From M55B112 sp040903745 (lineage in GTDB: Bacteria > Bacteroidota > Bacteroidia > Bacteroidales > GCA-2748055): DNA of 49,536 bases. Both the position numbers and the translations under genes were made by a program. Within the stretch, counting starts at the first letter, position 1, and each line of letters starts with the position of its first letter. Below are positions 1-8,567 of this stretch, one piece after another. A model generated the notes under the pieces. It had not been told where the DNA came from. It ran no database searches and saw only the letters and a program-made list of their open reading frames with translations. The stretch covers positions 1 to 49,536 of the forward strand of contig JBBDUV010000029.1 in NCBI GenBank assembly GCA_040903745.1, given 5' to 3'.

Positions 1-144
1 CCTCCCTTCTCTCTCCATCCTCCCTTCTCACTTCATTGTTCCTTCTCACTTCATGGTACTTCCTCTCTCCATCCTCCCTTCTCTCTCCATCCTCCCTTCT
101 CACTTCATTGTTCCTTCTCACTTCATGATCCTTCCCCTCTACAG
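1..144. repeat. 18-bp minisatellite with 72-bp higher-order period inside folC
   Basis: Eight consecutive 18-bp units fill 1-144, pyrimidine-rich on the plus strand (types cctcccttctctctccat, cctcccttctcacttcat, tgttccttctcacttcat and a diverged fourth). The order of four types recurs, so 1-54 and 73-126 are near-identical at a 72-bp offset. Because 18 and 72 are multiples of three, expansion or contraction keeps folC in frame. The array probably extends beyond the window start. Confidence 0.9.
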
Positions 145-982
145 TTTTCCTCATTACTCCAACTGCCGCCAGTACCAGGCTGATATTTTCGCTCTGGTAG
201 CTGCCGGCAAGGTCTGAATGTATGGTTTCCGTTTGCCTGCTTACAAGATTTTTAAAATGAAAATTTGATGTCTGACTGGCAGTGAACGTCTGAAAAAGAA
301 ACTCTCTGATCTCGTTGGTAAAGATGATCCCGGACCCTTTTTTTCGGGCTATCTCTGTAAAAACCTCACACACCTTATCACTGTTTTTCCCCACGATTAC
401 CGGCACCCCTTCTTTAATGATCCCCCCCTTCTCCCGGGCAATCAGAACCTCCGTATCGCCCAGAAATTCAGCATGGTCTATCGATATATTGGTAATTAAT
501 GAAATAACCGGAGTGATGATGTTAGTCGAATCGAGCCTTCCACCCATGCCTGTTTCAATGATAGCAATATCGACCTTCTCGCGGGCGAAATGGTCAAAAG
601 CCATGGCGACTGTCATCTCAAAAAAGGAGGGTTGTATTCTTTCGATCTCATCTTTTATCCGATCGACAAAGCTAACCACCTGTTCTTCGCCTATCATCTC
701 ACCGTTGATTCTGATCCGTTCCCTGAAATCGACCAGGTGCGGTGAGGTATATAGTCCGGTTTTGTATCCGGCCTCCTGGAAGATGGAGGCCAGCATATGG
801 CTCACCGATCCTTTGCCGTTTGTGCCGGCAACATGGATCGACCGGAATTGCCGGTGTGGGTGACCCACTGCTTTATCGAGTGCAAGGGTATTGTCGAGGT
901 TGGCCTTGTAGGCAGCCTTGCCGGTGCGCTGGAACATCGGCAGGCTGCTGAAAAGGAAGTCAATGGTCTCCTGGTAATTCAT
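1..982 (-). CDS. folC: Bifunctional folylpolyglutamate synthase/dihydrofolate synthase, 3' end beyond window
   Basis: Mur-ligase-family enzyme that adds glutamate to (dihydro)folate in the cytoplasm. Reading from the ATG at 982, the frame is open to the window edge (about 327 codons; the family is usually about 430). The ATP-binding P-loop GTNGKGS lies at residues 53-59. It is followed by family blocks TGLYTSPHLVDFRERI, IIETGMGGRLDSTN, ITNISIDHAEFLG and REKGGIIKEGVPVI, and the helix after GSYQSENISLVLAAVG, close to the C-terminal domain. From about residue 280 the sequence becomes a run of charged hexapeptides (HEVRRN, NEVRRE, DGERRE, DGERKY) encoded by an 18-bp tandem repeat, with no stop. 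Such an insert is not normal for FolC. Whether the C-terminal domain resumes after it cannot be seen here. The family call is firm; whether the gene is still functional is uncertain. Confidence 0.93.
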   Translation of the reverse strand, partial: MNYQETIDFLFSSLPMFQRTGKAAYKANLDNTLALDKAVGHPHRQFRSIHVAGTNGKGSVSHMLASIFQEAGYKTGLYTSPHLVDFRERIRINGEMIGEEQVVSFVDRIKDEIERIQPSFFEMTVAMAFDHFAREKVDIAIIETGMGGRLDSTNIITPVISLITNISIDHAEFLGDTEVLIAREKGGIIKEGVPVIVGKNSDKVCEVFTEIARKKGSGIIFTNEIREFLFQTFTASQTSNFHFKNLVSRQTETIHSDLAGSYQSENISLVLAAVGVMRKTVEGKDHEVRRNNEVRREDGERREDGERKYHEVRRNNEVRREDGERRE

Positions 983-1043
983 TGCTTTTCGGGTTGACTG
1001 TCACAGGGGGTCGCCTGGGAAAAATCTATGACTGATATAAGTC

Positions 1044-1304
1044 TTAGTTTTCATCGCCGCAGACCAGGATAGCATGACTTGCCTCCTTGATAAACTTTGC
1101 ATTGGGATGAATCTCGGTCACCTGATCGAATAATTGTTTGTTGGAGGTGACAATAAAATGCCAGGGCTGCTTGTTGACCGCCGATGGTGCATACATGGCA
1201 GCCTTGAGTATTGACTCAATATCATTTTCAGCAATGGTCCGGTCACTATATTTCCTGATGCTTCTGCGGCTGTAGAGCCAGGTAAGAGGGGTCTCATTTT
1301 TCAT
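1044..1304 (-). pseudogene. Nitroreductase-family protein, 3'-truncated remnant
   Basis: The 86-codon frame starts with the family's typical N-terminus: a basic YSRRSIRKYSD segment, which contacts FMN phosphate, then AAMYAPSAVNKQPWHFIV and SHAILVCGDEN. It ends in TAA immediately afterwards. Complete nitroreductases of this type run to roughly 165-200 residues and need the C-terminal half for the FMN-binding dimer. The 61 bp between this stop and the folC start do not encode the missing part in any frame. It is therefore read as a degraded gene whose 3' half was deleted. A functional short protein is possible but unlikely. Confidence 0.75.
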
Positions 1305-1374
1305 GGTTGATAAAATTTGTTTAAAACTTGGCTAACTGTGGATAATTAACGGATGAATGTGCTGTTATAAATAG

Positions 1375-1382
1375 TAATTTTG
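1375..1382 (+). promoter_or_regulatory. Bacteroidota -7 box for phoH
   Basis: TAATTTTG fits TAnnTTTG exactly and sits 35 bp before the phoH ATG. No clear -33 TTTG is visible at the expected spacing, so this rests on the -7 box alone. A purine-rich stretch (aaggaagg, 1404-1411) just before the start could act as ribosome binding site. Confidence 0.4.
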
Positions 1383-1417
1383 TCTAGTTCTTAGTATGAA
1401 CTTAAGGAAGGGTAAAT

Positions 1418-2758
1418 ATGGTAAATTCGAAGGGAAAAGTCAAAAAGATCTTTGTTGTCGATACAAACGTTCTTCTCCATGATTATAAATGCATCCATAA
1501 TTTTGAGGAGCATGACATCGTCATCCCGATAACTGTTCTTGAAGAGCTGGATAAGTTTAAAAAGGGAAATGACACGATCAACCTTCATGCGAGGGAGTTT
1601 ACACGGGAGCTCGATAAGCTGTCGGGCGACAAGCTTTTTAATGGCGGACTGCTGCTTGGAAAGGGCAAGGGGAAGCTGAGCATTGCGACCGGCAGCAAGC
1701 CTTCTGAAAAATTGTCAACTTCGTTTCCTGAAAACACACCCGACCACCGAATTTTAGCAATTACCGAGGAGCTAAACAATAAAAAGAACGGTACCCCTGT
1801 GATCCTGATCACCAAGGATATCAACCTTCGGATGAAGGCAAAGTCACTCGGGATCATGGCACAGGACTACCACAACGACATGGTGGAGAACATCCAGGAC
1901 ATCTTCGAAGGAGTAAAGATCAATGAAAATGTAAAGCAGGAGGTAATTTCGGGGTTATATGAGAATTACAACGGTTTAGCGCGATCGAAGTTTGGTATTA
2001 AAGCGGAGCCGACTGCGCACCAGTACTATATTTTCAGGAACGAGTCGGTGAGTGCTTTGGCGCATTACGATCCGTTTAACAAGCTGATAAACAGGGTGGA
2101 GAAGGTAAAGACATACGGAATCGACCCGCGTAACGCTGAGCAGGCCTTCGCGCTCGATGCGCTGCTGCGGCCGGAGGTTCAGTTGGTGGCACTAACGGGA
2201 AAAGCCGGTACGGGAAAGACACTGCTGGCCCTGGCAGCAGCGATTCACCAGCGTAAATTATACACGCAGATCTTCCTTGCCCGTCCGATCGTCCCCCTCT
2301 CGAACAGGGATATCGGTTTCCTGCCTGGCGATGTAGGGGACAAGATCGGTCCCTATATGCAGCCCTTGTTCGATAACCTCGCGGTGATCAAGCAGGCGTT
2401 CAAGCAGCAGAGCAAGGAGTATACACGCATTGAAGAGATGCAGCAGACAGAAAAGTTGGTGATCACACCACTGGCTTACATCCGCGGCAGGAGTCTTTCG
2501 CGCGTATTCTTTATTGTTGATGAGGCACAGAACCTGACGCCCCATGAGGTGAAGACGATCATTACCCGGGCAGGGGAGGGGACCAAACTGATATTCACTG
2601 GCGATATTCAGCAGATTGATTCGCCGTACCTGGATACGAAGTCGAACGGGCTCACCTACCTGGCCGACCGGATGAAGGGGCAGGATGTGTTTGCCCACGT
2701 CCACCTGGTGAAGGGGGAAAGGAGCTACCTGGCAGATTTGGCCAGTAATTTATTGTAG
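1418..2758 (+). CDS. phoH: PhoH-like protein: PIN domain plus PhoH ATPase
   Basis: Two-domain protein (446 aa) of the YlaK/PhoH2 type, in which a PIN ribonuclease domain is joined to a helicase-like PhoH ATPase; related proteins act on RNA. The N-terminal PIN domain opens with FVVDTNVLLHD (acidic D15 and D22) and continues with IPITVLEELDKFKKG and a central TKDINLRMKA. The ATPase has Walker A TGKAGTGKT near residues 260-268, Walker B FFIVDEAQNLTPHE with Asp near 368, and the sensor-like stretch LIFTGDIQQID. The length is normal and both active centres look intact. It is the first of three closely spaced plus-strand genes. The cellular role is inferred from family members. Confidence 0.93.
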   Translation: MVNSKGKVKKIFVVDTNVLLHDYKCIHNFEEHDIVIPITVLEELDKFKKGNDTINLHAREFTRELDKLSGDKLFNGGLLLGKGKGKLSIATGSKPSEKLSTSFPENTPDHRILAITEELNNKKNGTPVILITKDINLRMKAKSLGIMAQDYHNDMVENIQDIFEGVKINENVKQEVISGLYENYNGLARSKFGIKAEPTAHQYYIFRNESVSALAHYDPFNKLINRVEKVKTYGIDPRNAEQAFALDALLRPEVQLVALTGKAGTGKTLLALAAAIHQRKLYTQIFLARPIVPLSNRDIGFLPGDVGDKIGPYMQPLFDNLAVIKQAFKQQSKEYTRIEEMQQTEKLVITPLAYIRGRSLSRVFFIVDEAQNLTPHEVKTIITRAGEGTKLIFTGDIQQIDSPYLDTKSNGLTYLADRMKGQDVFAHVHLVKGERSYLADLASNLL

Positions 2759-2796
2759 CTATGAATTTTGGACGTTTGAAAAACAATAAAAGCAAG

Positions 2797-3288
2797 ATGG
2801 ACCGACAACTATTTATTATCAGGCACGGGAAGTCCAGCTGGGATGCTATTGTGGATGACCTGGACCGGCCGCTGACGGAACGGGGCATCAGAGACGCTTA
2901 CGAAATGGCTAAACGGCTGCATGAGAAGGGACTTGTTCCTGAGGTGGTTTACAGCAGTCCGGCGAACCGTGCTCTCCATACGGCGATTATCATGTCGCGG
3001 GTCTGGAAAGTACCGGAGGATCGCATTCATATCTGCAGGGGACTGTACCTGCCGGAGCCGGATGATATTGCTGAGGTGATCTTTGGGGCTCCCGATGAGT
3101 TGGCTTCTGTGGCAGTATTCGGACACAATCCAGGGTTTACGGAGTTTGCCAACCGGTTTATGAAGCGACAGGTCGACAATGTTCCGACGGCGGGGGTAGT
3201 GGTGGTGTCGATCAAGTTCGATTCGTGGGGCGACCTGTATAATGGCCGGGTTAAAAATGTGATTTTCGATTATCCGAAGAATAAATGA
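2797..3288 (+). CDS. SixA-like phosphohistidine phosphatase (histidine phosphatase superfamily)
   Basis: Small phosphoglycerate-mutase-fold phosphatase (163 aa). The catalytic phosphohistidine motif is at the very N-terminus (LFIIRHGKSSWD). It is followed by RPLTERGIRDAYEMAKRL, VYSSPANRALHTA with the second arginine, and AVFGHNPGFTEFAN with the second active-site histidine, the order found in SixA proteins. The start at 2797 is preferred over the in-frame ATG at 2761 because family members begin just before the RHG motif and the upstream 12 codons look like leader sequence. SixA enzymes remove phosphate from histidine phosphotransfer domains; the substrate here is unknown. It follows phoH closely. 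Confidence 0.85.
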   Translation: MDRQLFIIRHGKSSWDAIVDDLDRPLTERGIRDAYEMAKRLHEKGLVPEVVYSSPANRALHTAIIMSRVWKVPEDRIHICRGLYLPEPDDIAEVIFGAPDELASVAVFGHNPGFTEFANRFMKRQVDNVPTAGVVVVSIKFDSWGDLYNGRVKNVIFDYPKNK

Positions 3289-3350
3289 TTATTTATTGTA
3301 TTGCAACCTGTTGAATAACGGGATGGTCTTACCTATAAAAGCCCCTAACA

Positions 3351-3737
3351 ATGATTGAAGTGACCTGTGCCATAATCATGAAGGATGATCGGGTGCTGAT
3401 CGCACAACGAAGCGCAACGATGTCGCATCCGCTGCAGTGGGAGTTTCCCGGGGGAAAGCTCAAGCCGGGGGAGTCGCCGCTGAAATGCGTGGTACGTGAG
3501 ATCAGGGAGGAGCTGAATGCAGAAATCGATGTCGACCAGTTGCTTCCATCTGTGATTCATTCATATGAAAATGGGGAGATCAAGCTGATTCCTTTTATCT
3601 GCACGCTCGAATCGGAGGAGATCAGGCTGCAGCAGCACAAGGACTATCAGTGGATCAGGAGGAGTGAGTTGGGTGCTTTTGATATTCTGGCGGCCGATCT
3701 CGAGGTGATCGCAAAAATTAACGGGCAGTGGCAGTGA
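3351..3737 (+). CDS. mutT: NUDIX hydrolase, MutT/8-oxo-dGTP diphosphatase type
   Basis: A 128-residue NUDIX protein with a complete Nudix box (G, 5 residues, E, 7 residues, REIREEL; around residues 37-59), starting from GGKLKPGESP. The N-terminal context VTCAIIMKDDRVLIAQRS and PLQWEFPGGK matches the MutT/(d)CTP-pyrophosphatase group, which cleans oxidised nucleotides from the pool. The length is normal for MutT. The exact substrate cannot be told from sequence. It lies 62 bp after the SixA-like gene on the same strand. Confidence 0.85.
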   Translation: MIEVTCAIIMKDDRVLIAQRSATMSHPLQWEFPGGKLKPGESPLKCVVREIREELNAEIDVDQLLPSVIHSYENGEIKLIPFICTLESEEIRLQQHKDYQWIRRSELGAFDILAADLEVIAKINGQWQ

Positions 3738-3976
3738 GCTCTCTGTACTACTCTGCCCTCCTTTTTACATTATTGCCTTTGAGTGGGTCCGGGATTGTGG
3801 ACTTTATGATGGTAATCCACTATCAGCGGTTCCTCGCAGCTAGCAAAATTATTATTCCGATGGACCCCATCCTTTTTTTAAATTGGAACAAATTAGGGGT
3901 GGAGTTCTGTTTATCCTGTCCAAAGTGATTTTTTTCCTTACCTTTAACCTCTGTTTAACAACATAAAAACTCATTC

Positions 3977-5479
3977 ATGTCCAGGAAGTTTTTTGCCCGC
4001 ATTCAACTGTGGATCTTATTTGCAGGGATTTGCACAGGTATTGCTGTGCTGCTCGGTTTTAACAAGGTTGTAAAAGCTACATCGACCGACGAATTCTGCA
4101 ACCGCTGTCATTTCCATCCCCACTCCACCGAAACATGGAAGCAATCGGTTCATTATATGACTCCCTCCGGTACCATTGTCCACTGCGTTGATTGTCACCT
4201 TCCCCCAAAAGGAGAGGGCTATCTTCCCGCGAAGGTTGTCACCGGACTGCGTGATGTGTATGGTGCGCTCTTTAAGGATCCTGAAGATTTCAACTGGGAG
4301 CTGAAGTCGCGACCCGAAAATGCAGTTCACTTTACAAAAGATATCTCTTGTGTACATTGTCACGTCAACCTTTATCCGCTGGAGCTTTCGCACGACGGGA
4401 TGAATGCCCACCTTTACTACGAGCAGCAGGCGGGGGACGTTTCGTGCATCAAGTGCCATATCGATGCCGGCCATTACCACGAAGGGATCGTTCATGCAGC
4501 GAATGTTGGTTTTGGCGCGGACGAGCAGTTGCCGGATACGGTATATGATGTTCCTGCAGAGGTTGTTGGTTTTGAAGATTTCACCGAGACAATACCTTCC
4601 TCAGCGGTCTCCTTCAACATGCGCGCCATTCCCGGGGGAACATTCTCTATGGGGGCCGCAGCGGGGGATCGCTTTGCTGATCCTGATGAGTTGCCGGTAA
4701 GGGAGGTGACGGTTTCGCCGTTTTTCATGGGTGAGGTGGAGGTGACGTGGGATGAGTACCTTGCCTGGTATGCACAGACCTCAGGAGAGGGGAGGACCAC
4801 CGATGTGGGGATGCTGGAAGGTGTCGACGGATTGAGCGGGGCCACGCCACCGTATGGAAATCCTGATCAGGGATGGGGGAAAGGGAAGCGGCCGGCGATC
4901 ACCATGACCTGGTACGCGGCGGAGAAATACTGCGAGTGGCTCTCTGTTGTTACAGGAAAAAAATACCGCCTGCCCACCGAAGCTGAATGGGAGTATGCCG
5001 CGCGGGGAGGTACTGAAGGACCCTACTTTTTTGGCGGGGAGGTAAAGGATTACGCGGAGGTGGGGTTGCGTGGGAAGCTCTTTGGGGTCGATACGGCCGT
5101 GATCAACAGTTATGCGGTATATATTGAGAACTCCGGGGGCAGGACACAGCTGCCGGATGCAGTCAAAGCAAATCCGTTCGGATTGAAAAATATGTTGGGG
5201 AACGTGGCGGAGTTTTGCCTGGATATATATGATACAGATGCTTATAGCAGGATTTCGGGACCAGTTGTTGATCCGCTTGTTTTTGAGGGGAGCGAGGAGC
5301 GTGTGGTGCGGGGAGGATCGTTCCTAAGCAATGCTGTTGAGCTGCGGGTATCCGACAGAAGCTCGACCAATCATGATGCCTGGATGAAGACAGATCCGCA
5401 AATACCCAAGAGCCTCTGGTGGTATTCCGATTGCGACCATGTGGGGTTCAGGGTGGTATGTGAATATGATATCAAATAA
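3977..5479 (+). CDS. NapC/NrfH-type tetraheme cytochrome fused to a formylglycine-generating-enzyme-like domain
   Basis: The N-terminus has one membrane anchor (residues about 8-28) and four CxxCH heme sites: CNRCH 41-45, CVDCH 70-74, CVHCH 125-129 and CIKCH 157-161. This is the layout of NrfH/NapC quinol-oxidising cytochromes. From about residue 215 to the end lies a SUMF1/FGE-type domain: AIPGGTFSMG, RLPTEAEWEYAARGG, FGLKNMLGNVAEFCLDIY, VVRGGSFL and HVGFRVVCE. In true FGE the segment after RGGS carries two catalytic cysteines. Here it reads GGSFLSNAVELR, so both are absent and the domain probably binds or supports rather than oxidises cysteine, as in GldJ/GldK. It is exported and membrane-anchored. 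The next gene, 17 bp on, is an exported oxidoreductase, so a shared periplasmic redox role is inferred. Confidence 0.88.
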   Translation: MSRKFFARIQLWILFAGICTGIAVLLGFNKVVKATSTDEFCNRCHFHPHSTETWKQSVHYMTPSGTIVHCVDCHLPPKGEGYLPAKVVTGLRDVYGALFKDPEDFNWELKSRPENAVHFTKDISCVHCHVNLYPLELSHDGMNAHLYYEQQAGDVSCIKCHIDAGHYHEGIVHAANVGFGADEQLPDTVYDVPAEVVGFEDFTETIPSSAVSFNMRAIPGGTFSMGAAAGDRFADPDELPVREVTVSPFFMGEVEVTWDEYLAWYAQTSGEGRTTDVGMLEGVDGLSGATPPYGNPDQGWGKGKRPAITMTWYAAEKYCEWLSVVTGKKYRLPTEAEWEYAARGGTEGPYFFGGEVKDYAEVGLRGKLFGVDTAVINSYAVYIENSGGRTQLPDAVKANPFGLKNMLGNVAEFCLDIYDTDAYSRISGPVVDPLVFEGSEERVVRGGSFLSNAVELRVSDRSSTNHDAWMKTDPQIPKSLWWYSDCDHVGFRVVCEYDIK

Positions 5480-5496
5480 CTATAAAGCATAACAAA

Positions 5497-6846
5497 ATGG
5501 ATAAAAAATCAGTTTCAAGAAGAAATTTCCTCGGCACCACAGCATTGGGTGCAGCAGGGGTAATCGGTGTTGCCGGACTGGCGGCATCCTGTTCAGAAAA
5601 GAGTGTAAAGGTGAAAGTTGTTCCGCCGCCTTTAAAAGCGGATCCAGGTAAAACCTTAAAAGCCGGGGTGATCGGCTGTGGTGGCAGGGGAACCGGTGCG
5701 GCCATTGATTTTTTGAATTCGGGCGACGGACTGGAGGTTGTGGCGCTGGCCGATCTGTTTGAGGACAAGATGAACAATTGCAGGACGCGGCTGAAAGATA
5801 GCAAAGGAGTTGAGGTAGCGGATGAGAAGTGCTTCCTGGGATTTGATGCGTATGAAAAATTGCTGGCCGAGGATATTGATTATGTGATCCTCGCCACACC
5901 GCCGCACTTTCGTCCGATCCATTTCGAGGCTGCGGTGAAGGCACGCAGGCATGTTTTTATGGAGAAACCGGTAGCGGTCGACCCGGTCGGTGCCAGACGT
6001 ATTATGGTGGCTGGCAAGCAGGCCGCTTCTATGGGACTAAGTGTTGTGGCTGGAACACAGCGGCGCCACCAGTGGAATTACCTGGAGATGTATGAATATT
6101 TCAAGTCAGGGGTGATCGGGGATTTTGTGGCCGGGTACGCCTATTGGAACATGGGCAAGCTGTGGCACGTGAACCCTAAAGCTGAGTGGTCGGAGATGGA
6201 GGCGATGCTGCGCAATTGGGTGAACTGGAACTGGCTCTCGGGCGATCATATCGTGGAGCAGCATGTACATAATATCGATGTGGTGAACTGGTACAAGGGC
6301 GACCACCCGGTGAAGGCTGTCGGCTTTGGATCAAGGCAGCGGAGGATCACGGGCGACCAGTATGATAATTTTTCGATCGATTTTGTTTATGAAGATGGTA
6401 CCCATATGCACTCTATGTGCCGGCAGATCAACGGAACGGCCAACAATGTTTCGGAATATATCAGGGGTACAAAGGGGTATACCAACTGTTCCAGCAGTAT
6501 GCATTTAAATGACGGTACTCTGGTGGCTGAGACTGCGAACCTGAGACCCTCCAATGATGAGGAGATTGCGGCATTAGAGGCGAAATACAATTCACCTTAC
6601 ATGCAGGAGCATGTCGACCTGGTGAATGCGATCCGTAGAAATGAGCCGGTCAATGAAGCTGAAACAGTTGCTGAGTCGAACCTTACCGCCATTATGGGAC
6701 GGATATCTGCGTATACAGGTAAGCTGGTAACATGGGACGAGATGATGAATTCCGAACTGCACTACCAGCCGGAGGTATATGATTTCGGAGCTGTTAAAGG
6801 GGTTCCGAAAGAGGTGCCGGTACCGGGAGAAGAAGCAAAGGCATAG
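5497..6846 (+). CDS. Tat-exported Gfo/Idh/MocA-family oxidoreductase
   Basis: NAD(P)-dependent oxidoreductase family of 449 aa. The N-terminus carries a twin-arginine signal (SRRNFLG, residues 7-13) and a lipobox-like LAASC, so the protein is folded in the cytoplasm with cofactor and then exported, probably as a lipoprotein. The Rossmann fold shows AGVIGCGGRGTG and VVALADLFEDK. The family hallmark MEKPVAVDPVGAR carries the lysine of the EKP motif, and GDHIVEQHVHNIDVVNW is the conserved substrate-side block. GH109 glycosidases share this fold, so a retained-cofactor hydrolase is an alternative. It is downstream of the cytochrome/FGE fusion and likely cotranscribed. The substrate is not identifiable, though sugars are usual. 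Confidence 0.88.
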   Translation: MDKKSVSRRNFLGTTALGAAGVIGVAGLAASCSEKSVKVKVVPPPLKADPGKTLKAGVIGCGGRGTGAAIDFLNSGDGLEVVALADLFEDKMNNCRTRLKDSKGVEVADEKCFLGFDAYEKLLAEDIDYVILATPPHFRPIHFEAAVKARRHVFMEKPVAVDPVGARRIMVAGKQAASMGLSVVAGTQRRHQWNYLEMYEYFKSGVIGDFVAGYAYWNMGKLWHVNPKAEWSEMEAMLRNWVNWNWLSGDHIVEQHVHNIDVVNWYKGDHPVKAVGFGSRQRRITGDQYDNFSIDFVYEDGTHMHSMCRQINGTANNVSEYIRGTKGYTNCSSSMHLNDGTLVAETANLRPSNDEEIAALEAKYNSPYMQEHVDLVNAIRRNEPVNEAETVAESNLTAIMGRISAYTGKLVTWDEMMNSELHYQPEVYDFGAVKGVPKEVPVPGEEAKA

Positions 6847-6850
6847 GATC

Positions 6851-7010
6851 CCCTGAAAATAGCGGTGGTCTGTCCGGAACGCAGGAGGGCGGCCAGTTCG
6901 GGGATCGACATGAAGGCGAGGTCGTAGGGTGAGGCAGGTTTTTGGATTCCTTCGGGGATGTGCCACTGCACGGGACCGGTTGCCGGGAGGATGGGAAATA
7001 ACAGCTTCAT
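6851..7010 (-). pseudogene. Amidase-family protein, 5' remnant only
   Basis: From the ATG at 7010 the reading frame begins MKLLFPILPATGPVQW and continues through KPASPYDLAFMSIPELAALLRSGQTT. This resembles the region ahead of the core in Bacteroidota amidases, where the next residues would be like SVELT. Instead the frame runs straight into the complement of the Gfo/Idh stop codon. The rest of the gene, with the Ser-Ser-Lys catalytic core, is missing. A typical start context (aacattaaccaccaaaac before it) shows that this was a real 5' end. The family assignment rests on about 25 residues. Confidence 0.5.
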
Positions 7011-7218
7011 GATTTTTTGTTTTGGTGGTTAATGTTTGAAAGATACAAAAGAATCGGTTGATTACGATGCTGGAAGAATGATTAAAAATATCATGATTTT
7101 CTTCTTGGGAAATTGAAAAATAGCGTTTATATTTGCATCCGCTTTCTGGAGCATGTTCTGCTGATTCTGAGCAACCCGGGATAAAACCGGTTCCGCAAGC
7201 ATCTTTTTTTGACATTTT

Positions 7219-7293
7219 GGGAGCTTAGCTCAGCTGGTTCAGAGCACCTGCCTTACAAGCAGGGGGTCACTGGTTCGAATCCAGTAGTTCCCA
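7219..7293 (+). tRNA. tRNA-Val (anticodon TAC)
   Basis: A 75-nt cloverleaf: acceptor GGGAGCT/AGTTCCC with one G-T pair, D-stem GCTC/GAGC, anticodon stem CCTGC/GCAGG enclosing loop CTTACAA (anticodon TAC), a 5-nt variable loop, and T-arm ACTGG-TTCGAAT-CCAGT. The discriminator base is A and the CCA end is not encoded. It stands alone; the T-run at 7326-7335 could end its transcript. Confidence 0.96.
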
Positions 7294-7426
7294 CCCATAA
7301 AATGAAGGAGTTAGAGAAATCTAGCTTTTTTTTTTCTTGTCAATAAGATTCATGCTAAATGTCCTTGCGGATTGCTTGTCAAGATTCTTTCCAGAAATGA
7401 ATTTCAGATCAAATAAGCGCTAAATA

Positions 7427-8473
7427 TTATGCTCCCAATTCCCAGCGCCGGAAGTACAAACCCTGCCTGACAATAGGCAATGTTTTAAATTCCAGCTCTT
7501 CCATTTCAGCGATCGAAAGAGGAGTGAATTCCGATGCAATCTTTACATCTTCCTCTATCTGGGCAACACTATCAATACCTATTATAGTGGTACTTACAGG
7601 AAGACTCATATTATAGGTCAATGCCTCCTTAATTGAAATCGTTCCAGGAAGTTTTGTTGCCATACGTGCTGGTTGTTCGTCTACCGGAGGCGGGGTCCAA
7701 CATGACAACATTCTTCCCCTCGTGGCAACCTTCATCCCTATTGTGGCTATTCCCTGTTTTTGCGCTTCGGGAAGTAAGTACTTCTTAAAACTCAGATAGT
7801 GTGGATCTGCAGCATTCAGGGCCAATAAAATTGCATCAAAAGGATAAGCTTTTATTGCGTCCAGTAAGACAAGAGGTTCAAAGTGTCCTGTTACTCCCAG
7901 GTGTCTGACCAAACCTTCTGATTTTGCTTTTTCCATCGCCTTGACGGCTCCATTATTTGCAAAAAATTTATCAAATTGCTCCTGGCGTTGTAAATTATGT
8001 AATTGCCACATATCCAGATGATCTGTTTGCAGATTGGTAAGACTTTCTTCTAGCAAACGCATTGCACCATCGTAAGTGTATTCATGAGTTTTTGTTGACA
8101 ACCAGACTTCCTTGCGTCTGGTTTTCATTACACGTCCAATGTTTAACTGACTTTGTCCTCCACCATAGGAAGCCGCCGTATCGATATAATTTACACCAAG
8201 ATCTATGGCTCTGTTAATTATTTTCTCTGATTCTTCTTCAGTACCCTTTTGCTCTAAGGTTGCTTGTCCACCTAAGCTTAATATGCCAACTTTATAACCA
8301 GTCTTCCCAAAGGAATTTGTCGGCATTGCATTATACGTGACTGGATTAAAGGGATTTTCATCATTCCTTTTTACATGGGCACTAATGTCTTTCCCATTTG
8401 CATCAAGCGAACTGCCCATGGCAACACCAGCAGTCGCAGCCAATCCTGTTCCCAGAAATTTTCTCCTGTTCAT
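7427..8473 (-). CDS. Tat-exported aldo/keto reductase
   Basis: A 348-residue aldo/keto reductase with an N-terminal twin-arginine signal (NRRKFLGTGLAATAG). The catalytic tetrad is visible in order: Asp in NYIDTAASYGGG, Tyr in the same block, Lys in WLSTKTHEY and His in MWQLHNLQ. The NADP-binding C-terminal part includes VSTTIIGIDSVAQIEED. The family reduces carbonyls or oxidises sugar alcohols; the Tat signal implies export with bound cofactor. A second exported family member lies at 9141-10157 on the same strand, separated by a degraded gene, so the two may come from one former sugar-processing cluster. The sequence is AT-richer than the first 7 kb. Confidence 0.88.
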   Translation of the reverse strand: MNRRKFLGTGLAATAGVAMGSSLDANGKDISAHVKRNDENPFNPVTYNAMPTNSFGKTGYKVGILSLGGQATLEQKGTEEESEKIINRAIDLGVNYIDTAASYGGGQSQLNIGRVMKTRRKEVWLSTKTHEYTYDGAMRLLEESLTNLQTDHLDMWQLHNLQRQEQFDKFFANNGAVKAMEKAKSEGLVRHLGVTGHFEPLVLLDAIKAYPFDAILLALNAADPHYLSFKKYLLPEAQKQGIATIGMKVATRGRMLSCWTPPPVDEQPARMATKLPGTISIKEALTYNMSLPVSTTIIGIDSVAQIEEDVKIASEFTPLSIAEMEELEFKTLPIVRQGLYFRRWELGA

Positions 8474-8567
8474 ATTCGTTTTTCCATGATTTAATATTTT
8501 TAGAAGATGTTCAGTTTAATTCTCAATTATTTTTCACTAATATACAATATTAATTGAAAAATCTAAA

